Shown here piece by piece: positions 8,094 through 12,123 of a stretch of 12,123 nt of DNA. The notes beneath the pieces are model-generated. The model had not been told where the DNA came from. It made no database searches and saw nothing but the letters and a program-made list of their open reading frames with translations. The position numbers were made by a program, and so were the translations under genes. The stretch is from an uncultured Eubacteriales bacterium (GTDB lineage Bacteria; Bacillota_A; Clostridia; Oscillospirales; Oscillospiraceae): positions 1-12,123 of the forward strand of contig CATKHE010000126.1 in assembly GCA_949747935.1 (NCBI GenBank), read 5' to 3'. Each line of letters opens with the position of its first letter. The stretch's first letter is position 1.

Positions 8094-8535
8094 TCAATTC
8101 CACCTCGCAGCAGGCGCCCAGGGGAAGGGCCGCCACCCCAACGGCACTGCGGGCATGAACGCCGCACTCCTCGCCAAACACCTTTCCCAATAAATCGGAA
8201 GCCCCATTGACCACCTTGGGCTGGTCGGTAAAGTCCAGCGCGCTGTTGACAAAGCCGCTGATTTTTACAATCCGCTCCACCCGGTCCAGCGAGCCCAGGG
8301 CCGTCTTCATGGCCCCCAGACAGTTCAGTGCGCAGATCTGGGCGGCCTGGCAGCCCTGCTCCAGTTCCAGATCCTGCCCCAGTTTGCCGGCGAAAGCCAG
8401 CTGACCCTTCACCAGGGGAAGCTGCCCGGAGATATAGATCCAGCCGTCCTCCACCACAAAGGGGGCGTAGTTGGCGACAGGAGCGGCCACTTGTGGAATT
8501 TCAAGTCCAAGATCAATCACTTTCTGCTCATACAT
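8074..8535 (-). CDS. RidA/YjgF-family enamine/imine deaminase-like protein
   Basis: RidA proteins hydrolyse reactive enamines and imines, such as 2-aminoacrylate, that leak from PLP enzymes, forming keto acids and ammonia. From ATG 8535 the protein has 153 residues. It shows the subgroup pattern APVANYAPFV, YISGQLPL (34-41), GFVNSALDFTDQPKVVNGASDLL (94-116) and a C-terminal HARSAVGVAALPLGACCEVE, with Arg129 at the position of the RidA carboxylate-binding arginine. This belongs to the longer RidA-like subgroup rather than the archetypal 128-residue form. The alternative ATG at 8544 has its GGGGG stretch only 1 nt away; from 8535 the spacing is 10 nt. It lies 16 nt after the VOC gene and overlaps the racemase-like gene. 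Its place beside a PLP enzyme suggests that it handles that enzyme's product. Confidence 0.9.
   Translation of the reverse strand: MYEQKVIDLGLEIPQVAAPVANYAPFVVEDGWIYISGQLPLVKGQLAFAGKLGQDLELEQGCQAAQICALNCLGAMKTALGSLDRVERIVKISGFVNSALDFTDQPKVVNGASDLLGKVFGEECGVHARSAVGVAALPLGACCEVELIAKLKD
8100..8106 (-). promoter_or_regulatory. Ribosome binding site for the TTG-started racemase-like gene
   Basis: GAGGTGG, inside the end of the RidA coding region, is 6 nt before TTG at 8093. Together with the in-frame stop directly before that TTG it fixes the start. Confidence 0.6.
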
Positions 8536-8551
8536 ATCTCGCATTCCCCCG

Positions 8552-8950
8552 TCAGAACAGCTGCTGCAGCTCACCGGAGGTAAACTGCTCCACCTCGAAG
8601 TGATAGCCCTCGGGGCCGGTAAAGAAGAATGACTCCAGCGCCATATCCTTCACCTGCTTGATTGGGGACAGACCCTCTACCCCTTTGGCCCCCTGAAGCG
8701 CCTGATGAACCTCATGGATGTTGCTCACTGTGAGGCTGACCAGAACACTGCTAGTGGAATCCACCTGGATGGATCCGGACGCGTTATCCACCGCGCCCAG
8801 GAAGGACTTGTCCTTCAGCCGGTAAACGCAGGCCCAGCCGGGATCATAGGCCACAGGCAGCTCCAGAGTTTCGGAAAAAAATTCCTTCGCCTTGGGGAGA
8901 TCATTGAAATACAGAAAAGTAATGTTGGACGTCAAATCCAGTTTTGCCAC
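8552..8950 (-). CDS. VOC superfamily (glyoxalase/bleomycin-resistance-fold) protein
   Basis: This 132-residue cytoplasmic protein has the paired beta-alpha-beta-beta-beta arrangement of the vicinal oxygen chelate fold. The first half is ITFLYFNDLPKAKEFFSETLELPVAYD and the second half begins VLVSLTVSNIHEVHQALQG. It ends with FFFTGPEGYHFEVEQF, the counterpart of the common DPDGNxxEL motif, giving Glu119 as a likely metal ligand. The usual first-strand histidine is absent (NITFLYF), so metal binding or classical glyoxalase chemistry is uncertain. VOC proteins include glyoxalases, thiol transferases, dioxygenases, epimerases and plain binding proteins, so the reaction cannot be named. The start is GTG at 8950, with AGGAGG 7 nt upstream, 14 nt after the PLP enzyme gene. 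Position two in the operon suggests that it works on or protects a pathway intermediate. Confidence 0.85.
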   Translation of the reverse strand: MAKLDLTSNITFLYFNDLPKAKEFFSETLELPVAYDPGWACVYRLKDKSFLGAVDNASGSIQVDSTSSVLVSLTVSNIHEVHQALQGAKGVEGLSPIKQVKDMALESFFFTGPEGYHFEVEQFTSGELQQLF

Positions 8951-8964
8951 AGAAATTCCTCCTT

Positions 8965-10212
8965 TTACCAGGGTTTTTTGTAGTCGGGCGTACGGCCAAC
9001 CTCCTGAATCAACTCCTTCAGGGCGGCAGTCAGGGCGTCAATGTCCTGATGGTTATTGAAATACTGACAAGAAATTCGGAATCCGCCCACATAATCGGTA
9101 AAGCGGTGGGCCACGAAGATCTTCCGCGCGTGAAGCTTTTTCAGGATGGTCCGCTCGGTATCCAGGTCCTCATAAATCCGTGCGATGACAATACCGGCCC
9201 GGCGGCCCGGATCCTTATGTGTGATAACTGTGGCTCCAATTGCTTCCAGCTGCTCCATACAATAGGAGCTCAGCTCCTCTACACGGGCCTGGATGTTCTC
9301 AATGCCGATCTCGTTGACCAGCGCCAGAGATTCTCCCAGAGCTACGGCGCCGGGGTAATTGGAGGTGCCGCCGATCTCAAATTTCCGGGCCGTCATATCA
9401 AACTCCCAGTCGTTCACTGAGGACGCCGCCGGGTTCTCCCAGTAGCCGCCCCACCCCTCGGGGGGCTCCTTGGTGTTCAAATAACCGTGATATACGCTCT
9501 TCAGCTTGGGCAGGGTCTCCTTATTGATGTAGAGCACACCGGTGCCGAAGGGAGAATTGAGCCACTTGTGCCCGCCGGCGGTGAGGATGTCCACATGGAA
9601 CTGCTTGGTATCCAGCTTGTTGATGCCCAACTCCTGAACTGCGTCAACCACCAGGAAAATTCCCTTGGATTTGCAAAAATCGCCGATTTCCTTCAGGTCC
9701 ATCCGCCAGCCGTTGCACCACTCCACCGTGGACAGCACGATAATCCGGGTACGGTCGTCGCACAATTTGGCAAAGTCAGCGGCGGTGAAGCGGGTGTCCG
9801 CAGTCTTGGCCACCCGGATCTCAATGTTTTTCTCCTTGCGCATGACGCACCAGGGAAGGGCCACCTGGATAAATTCCAGGTTCGTAGTGATAATGTTGTC
9901 TCCATCCTTCAGTTCAATACCGTTTGCCGCAATATTCAGACCATGGGATGTGCTCTCTACCAGGGCGATCTCCTCCGGATCGGCGTTCAAAAGCCTGCGC
10001 GCTTCCTCATAGGCCTTGTTCCGTTTGCTGTCCATGGCGATATGGTGGGCGCTGGAGTTGGCCTCGTCCTGACGGGCGGAGAAGTCGGCCAGATCCTTTA
10101 GCGCCTGTACCGAGCGCTGGGGAGCGAAGCTGACACAGGCCGCATCCAGAAATGTCATGGTCTCCAGTACAGGCCACTCACGCTTCCGGATCGCCTCAAA
10201 ATCAACAGCCAT
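8965..10212 (-). CDS. Class V aminotransferase-fold PLP-dependent enzyme
   Basis: This 415-residue cytoplasmic PLP enzyme belongs to the class V group (NifS/SufS, isopenicillin N epimerase, EgtE and C-S lyases). Visible landmarks are ESTSHGLNIAANGI (86-99, phosphate and ring contacts), the strand LVVDAVQ with Asp190 and Gln193 for the PLP ring, TAGGHKW with Lys216 as the Schiff-base lysine, GGTSNYPG (281-288) and Arg379 in GFRIS for the substrate carboxylate. The region between about 361 and 380, where cysteine desulfurases carry the catalytic cysteine loop, reads HARKIFVAHRFTDYVGG and has no cysteine, so a desulfurase role is unlikely. Epimerase, transaminase or beta-lyase activity remains possible. 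The ATG at 10212 has AGGAGG 8 nt upstream; a longer reading from TTG at 10236 places that site inside the gene. It is the first gene of the operon. Confidence 0.9.
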   Translation of the reverse strand: MAVDFEAIRKREWPVLETMTFLDAACVSFAPQRSVQALKDLADFSARQDEANSSAHHIAMDSKRNKAYEEARRLLNADPEEIALVESTSHGLNIAANGIELKDGDNIITTNLEFIQVALPWCVMRKEKNIEIRVAKTADTRFTAADFAKLCDDRTRIIVLSTVEWCNGWRMDLKEIGDFCKSKGIFLVVDAVQELGINKLDTKQFHVDILTAGGHKWLNSPFGTGVLYINKETLPKLKSVYHGYLNTKEPPEGWGGYWENPAASSVNDWEFDMTARKFEIGGTSNYPGAVALGESLALVNEIGIENIQARVEELSSYCMEQLEAIGATVITHKDPGRRAGIVIARIYEDLDTERTILKKLHARKIFVAHRFTDYVGGFRISCQYFNNHQDIDALTAALKELIQEVGRTPDYKKPW

Positions 10213-10220
10213 AATGATTT

Positions 10221-10226
10221 CCTCCT
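10221..10226 (-). promoter_or_regulatory. Ribosome binding site of the operon's first gene
   Basis: AGGAGG on the minus strand lies 8 nt before ATG 10212. It identifies that ATG as the start of the PLP enzyme, rather than the TTG at 10236. Confidence 0.8.
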
Positions 10227-10237
10227 GTTTCTTCAAA

Positions 10238-10243
10238 TTTATA
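10238..10243 (-). promoter_or_regulatory. Candidate -10 element of the catabolic/transport operon
   Basis: TATAAA on the minus strand would place transcription start near 10231, about 19 nt before the first gene. No recognisable -35 hexamer lies 15-18 nt upstream. This is what an activator-dependent promoter looks like, although another promoter further upstream cannot be excluded. Confidence 0.4.
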
Positions 10244-10251
10244 CCAAATTA

Positions 10252-10277
10252 ACAGTGTAACAGGGCATATCCACTGT
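10252..10277. promoter_or_regulatory. Inverted repeat ACAGTG-N14-CACTGT near the operon -35 region
   Basis: A 6-bp perfect inverted repeat with a 14-bp spacer covers the place where the -35 box of the minus-strand operon would be. It may bind a dimeric regulator. Short arms of this size can occur by chance. Confidence 0.25.
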
Positions 10278-10317
10278 CCTTTTGTGCGACTAACATATCA
10301 CATTTCTTTTTTCAATT

Positions 10318-10335
10318 CTGTAAACCGTTTTACAG
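10318..10335. promoter_or_regulatory. Candidate Crp/Fnr-type operator, CTGTAAA-N4-TTTACAG
   Basis: A 7-bp perfect inverted repeat is separated by CCGT, of which the central CG also pairs, so 8 of 9 half-site pairs match. Size and spacing fit a Crp/Fnr-family dimer site. The centre is about 95 bp upstream of the inferred operon start, a position compatible with activation from upstream. The divergent Crp/Fnr gene next door is the obvious candidate to bind it. Confidence 0.55.
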
Positions 10336-10407
10336 GTCAAAGCTTAATGTACAGAATCGATTCAAAAGAGAAAATTCTTTTTGGTTAAAACGACAATTTT
10401 CGCTCGC

Positions 10408-10423
10408 TGACATTTAAATATCA
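10408..10423. promoter_or_regulatory. Second Crp/Fnr-sized palindrome, TGACATTTAAATATCA
   Basis: This 16-bp palindrome has 7 of 8 pairs matching (TGAYA-N6-TRTCA). Its centre is about 42 bp before the inferred start of the regulator's transcript, close to the classic class II activator position, and it abuts the -35 region. It may mediate autoregulation. The surrounding DNA is AT-rich, which raises the chance of coincidence. Confidence 0.4.
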
Positions 10424-10442
10424 ATTTTCAATAAATTTTTTG

Positions 10443-10451
10443 TGTTATAAT
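10443..10451 (+). promoter_or_regulatory. Extended -10 promoter of the Crp/Fnr regulator gene
   Basis: TGTTATAAT combines a perfect -10 hexamer (10446-10451) with the extended -10 TG dinucleotide. There is only a weak -35 (TTTTCA at 10425-10430, spacing 15). The expected start near 10458 leaves a leader of about 90 nt before the ATG at 10547. Confidence 0.6.
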
Positions 10452-10476
10452 ATATCTTATAAAATATTTATGTCAA

Positions 10477-10513
10477 TTCCAAAGAAATAACACTCTTTCC
10501 ATTTTGTTTGGAA
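10477..10513 (+). promoter_or_regulatory. Leader stem-loop in the regulator mRNA
   Basis: TTCCAAA and TTTGGAA form a perfect 7-bp inverted repeat around a 23-nt loop, between the inferred transcript start and the ribosome binding site of the regulator gene. An alternative inner pairing AAAGA/TCTTT (10481-10485 with 10494-10498) is exclusive with it. No known riboswitch class is recognisable, and the stem is weak. Confidence 0.25.
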
Positions 10514-10546
10514 GGCTGATTCTCATATAGAAAAAAGGGGGTTTTT

Positions 10547-11221
10547 ATGCAATTCGCCGGGACTTCCCTGTGGCTCCGATTGGACCCGGATCAGCTCGCG
10601 CCTTTGACAGCAAATCAGAGCCTGATGCACCTGCGGCACAAGCAACCGATTTTTTATCAGGGAGATATTCCACAGAGCGTCTATGTGGTAAAAAAGGGGA
10701 GGGTATGTATTACGACATATTCTCAGACGGGAATGGAGCTTCAGCTTTATATCGCGGAGCAGGGAGCCTTGTTCGGCGAACGCTCCTGCTTTTTGGACAC
10801 CCCTCATACCACATCAGCCTTCGCGATCGTTGATTCCTCCCTCTACGCAATCCCAATTCCAACGTTCTTTTCCCGGTTGGAGGCCTCTCCAGAGTTAACC
10901 CAGACCGTTTTGAAAATTCTGTGCAAAAAAAATTCCATGCAGGTCCACCGTCTGCTGTCCCAATCCTCCTCCGACGCCCTGCGGCGAATCGCCCGGATCC
11001 TGCTGGACATGGTACAGGAATATGGTACAGAGACCGCGGAGGGAATCAAGATCTCCATTCGCTTTAGTCATCAGGATGTCGCCAACCTTCTCCACACCAG
11101 CCGTGTGACAGTTACCAAGGCTTTCCAGTTTTTGTCCGGCGAAAAAATCGTGCTCAGAAAGCAAAACCGTATTATCATTCTGGACATGAAACGTCTGTCA
11201 GATTTGGCTTCTGAAAAATGA
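10547..11221 (+). CDS. Crp/Fnr-family transcriptional regulator
   Basis: This 224-residue cytoplasmic DNA-binding protein has an N-terminal cyclic-nucleotide-binding-like beta-roll (about 25-115: QPIFYQGDIPQSVYVVKKGRV, then LFGERSCFLD), a dimerisation helix (about 115-155) and a C-terminal winged helix-turn-helix (about 173-215). The effector pocket has Gly77-Glu78 but lacks the RS pair that binds cAMP phosphate (it reads HTTSAFA), and there is no Fnr-type N-terminal cysteine cluster, so the signal is probably neither cAMP nor oxygen through an iron-sulfur cluster. The recognition helix reads TSRVTVTKAFQFL: Arg186 is kept, but the Crp/Fnr glutamate is Val187, predicting a non-TGTGA target. 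The ATG at 10547 is preceded by AAGGGGG. The gene is divergent from the transport operon and is its likely regulator. Confidence 0.93.
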   Translation: MQFAGTSLWLRLDPDQLAPLTANQSLMHLRHKQPIFYQGDIPQSVYVVKKGRVCITTYSQTGMELQLYIAEQGALFGERSCFLDTPHTTSAFAIVDSSLYAIPIPTFFSRLEASPELTQTVLKILCKKNSMQVHRLLSQSSSDALRRIARILLDMVQEYGTETAEGIKISIRFSHQDVANLLHTSRVTVTKAFQFLSGEKIVLRKQNRIIILDMKRLSDLASEK

Positions 11222-11305
11222 GCTGCTATCTTTAACGCCGCAGAATCTTTCATGATACGGCAAATATTGTCCTTATATTCCAATTGCATTATCCCGCCAG
11301 CAAAG

Positions 11306-11339
11306 TAGACAGCGCTGACAGAAATGCCGGCGCTGTCTA
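11306..11339 (+). other. Stem-loop downstream of the regulator gene
   Basis: A 10-bp perfect stem, TAGACAGCGC with GCGCTGTCTA, encloses a 14-nt loop. Its loop begins with TGACAG (11316-11321), complementary to CTGTCA just after the stem (11341-11346), so a pseudoknot or an alternative fold is possible. It has no U-tract of its own and precedes the terminator by 6 nt. Confidence 0.6.
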
Positions 11340-11345
11340 TCTGTC

Positions 11346-11373
11346 AAAAACCTCGCCGACAGCGAGGTTTTTT
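11346..11373. terminator. Strong intrinsic terminator after the regulator gene
   Basis: Stem AAAAACCTCGC / GCGAGGTTTTT (GC core of 6 bp) with a 5-nt loop CGACA, followed by six T residues on the plus strand. The matching A-run on the 5' side makes it potentially bidirectional. It ends the regulator transcript about 125-150 nt after the stop codon and insulates it from the kinase gene. Confidence 0.88.
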
Positions 11374-11691
11374 AGTATAAACCTGAAGAGATGAAGGAAA
11401 ATGAAAGGGTGGAAAAAATAACCAGAAAGAAACAGTAATAACAGATATGAATGGAATTGAGCCGAAAAATTGTCTTCTGAGGAACATAGAAGCGATCGCA
11501 GTTCCCCTTATCTTAATGTAAATTAATGGTAGAAGAGCAAAAAATATCAACAAAAGTTAGGGATAGAGATGTGAAAGAATAAACTGGCCAGGGAACAAAT
11601 ATGGGACGCGTTTTGAACAGCAGATTGAATATCAATCCAGTGAATAAACGCTTTGATATGCTTTGGAGTGCAATCCCAATCTATTATTGAT
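11374..11691. other. AT-rich intergenic stretch without a convincing gene
   Basis: About 320 bp between the terminator and the kinase promoter is clearly more AT-rich than the flanking genes and has many stops in all frames. The only plus-strand frames are very short, for example 29 codons from 11601 to 11690. No tRNA, repeat array or IS end was seen. A 6-bp-armed inverted repeat GATTGA-ATA-TCAATC lies at 11623-11637 and may be a regulator site, but this is weak. Confidence 0.5.
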
Positions 11692-11702
11692 TTACATTGT
11701 AA
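11692..11702. promoter_or_regulatory. Palindrome TTACA-T-TGTAA upstream of the kinase promoter
   Basis: A perfect 5+1+5 inverted repeat lies 10 bp before the -35 box of the kinase promoter. The location suits an operator. The short length and AT-rich setting make chance possible. Confidence 0.3.
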
Positions 11703-11712
11703 TTAGAAGAGG

Positions 11713-11741
11713 TTGAATTTTTTTCCCCAATACACTATACT
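11713..11741 (+). promoter_or_regulatory. Sigma-A promoter of the galactokinase-like gene
   Basis: TTGAAT (-35, 11713-11718) and TATACT (-10, 11736-11741) are separated by exactly 17 bp, each one mismatch from consensus or close to it. Transcription would start near 11748, leaving a short leader with GAGGTG before the ATG at 11771. Confidence 0.8.
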
Positions 11742-11770
11742 GATCTTACACTTTAGTAGAGGTGATGATA

Positions 11771-12123
11771 ATGCGCTCCTGCAAGCAACTGCTCCAGGCC
11801 CTGGAAGCCGGGATCTGCGACGCCGGACTGGCCGCGCTCTATGCGCTGGACGAAAGCAACGCAAGTCTTGGAGCCGCCAGGACGCGGGCCATCTGCACGG
11901 TCCGCACCCTCATGGATACCTTTTCCCCCGCTGAAACTGCCCCGGCCGCCCTGTTCAGTGGCCCCGGCCGCACCGAGATCGGCGGCAACCACACTGACCA
12001 CCAGCACGGCCGGGTGCTGTGCGGCAGCGTGGACATGGACATGCTGGCCTGCGCCGCCCCCAACGGGCTGAACGCCATCCGGGTCCAGTCCGAGGGCTAT
12101 CCCACCCTGGAGGTGGACCTGAC
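11771..12123 (+). CDS. Galactokinase-like GHMP kinase, N-terminal part (runs off the window)
   Basis: Only the first 117 residues are present; the gene continues past the right edge. The GHMP galactokinase signature appears as GPGRTEIGGNHTDHQHGRVL (64-83), corresponding to the sugar-binding GRxNxIGEHxDY motif of GalK. Arg67, His74 and Asp76 align with the substrate-binding Arg, His and Asp, but the position of the usual Glu (GEH) is Asn73. The 60-residue extension before the signature is longer than in E. coli GalK (about 30). Function would be ATP-dependent phosphorylation of galactose or a related sugar at C1. The start is ATG 11771, with GAGGTG 6 nt upstream; the in-frame ATG at 11765 overlaps that site. 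It has its own promoter and is probably unrelated to the peptide operon. Confidence 0.8.
   Translation, partial: MRSCKQLLQALEAGICDAGLAALYALDESNASLGAARTRAICTVRTLMDTFSPAETAPAALFSGPGRTEIGGNHTDHQHGRVLCGSVDMDMLACAAPNGLNAIRVQSEGYPTLEVDL

Noticed and set aside
8965..10212. Cysteine desulfurase (NifS/SufS) annotation
   Set aside because: The fold is class V, but no cysteine is present in the catalytic loop region, so I kept a neutral call.
10213..10236. N-terminal extension of the PLP enzyme from TTG at 10236
   Set aside because: It would place the perfect AGGAGG (10221-10226) inside the coding region, while ATG at 10212 is ideally spaced from it.
10354..10363. GAATCGATTC perfect 10-bp palindrome between the two operator candidates
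   Set aside because: It has no spacer, and neither its size nor its pattern matches a Crp/Fnr site. A 10-bp palindrome is not rare enough to call.
11492..11499. GCGATCGC octamer palindrome
   Set aside because: A single copy; without repetition it gives no evidence of a repeat family or a methylation-related element.
11344..11553. A 69-codon minus-strand frame
   Set aside because: It ends inside the intrinsic terminator, has no ribosome binding site that I can see, and its hydrophobic, Phe-rich translation is what AT-rich DNA gives by chance.
11601..11690. A 29-codon plus-strand frame with AGGGAA upstream
   Set aside because: It is too short and isolated, has no domain or signal-peptide pattern, and has no clear promoter or terminator. 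It cannot be told from chance.

Overview
The window looks like chromosome from an anaerobic, gut-type Firmicute (Clostridia, probably Oscillospiraceae/Ruminococcaceae). The support is indirect: GC-rich coding DNA with AT-rich intergenic DNA, strong AGGAGG-type ribosome binding sites, frequent TTG and GTG starts, a Gram-positive-style lipoprotein transport operon with a PepV-type dipeptidase, and a galactokinase with a signature variant I associate with clostridia. The genus is an inference. I found no mobile element, CRISPR array, tRNA or rRNA.

Layout. Positions 10212 down to 5 hold one tightly packed minus-strand gene set that reads like a single operon. In order of transcription it encodes: a class V PLP-dependent enzyme (10212-8965), a VOC/glyoxalase-fold protein (8950-8552), a RidA-type enamine/imine deaminase (8535-8074), an Asp/Glu-racemase-superfamily protein (8093-7383), a small protein of unknown function (7367-6999), an oligopeptide-binding lipoprotein (6936-5383), two permeases (5281-4352 and 4339-3455), two ABC ATPases (3438-2383 and 2379-1426) and an M20 PepV-like dipeptidase (1414-5). 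Most gaps are 3-16 nt and one pair overlaps. The two larger gaps flank the binding-protein gene, and the downstream one holds a 10-bp stem-loop just after its stop codon.

A Crp/Fnr-family regulator (10547-11221, plus strand) is divergent from the operon. The roughly 330 bp between them contains two Crp/Fnr-sized palindromes, an extended -10 promoter for the regulator and a weak -10 without a -35 for the operon. This suggests that the regulator controls the operon and possibly itself. The regulator gene is followed by a stem-loop and a strong bidirectional intrinsic terminator, then about 350 bp of AT-rich DNA without a convincing gene. A good sigma-A promoter (TTGAAT-N17-TATACT) then precedes a galactokinase-like GHMP kinase gene (11771 onward) that runs off the right edge.

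Working together (inference): the ABC system imports a short peptide or peptide-like conjugate and the M20 enzyme cleaves it. The PLP enzyme, racemase, RidA and VOC proteins then process the released amino acid. The PLP enzyme lacks a desulfurase-type catalytic cysteine loop and sits beside RidA, which hydrolyses the 2-aminoacrylate that PLP beta-elimination produces. An attractive but unproven reading is a regulated import-cleave-lyase pathway for S-substituted cysteine dipeptides or a similar modified or D-amino-acid peptide. I do not recognise this exact gene combination as a described system.
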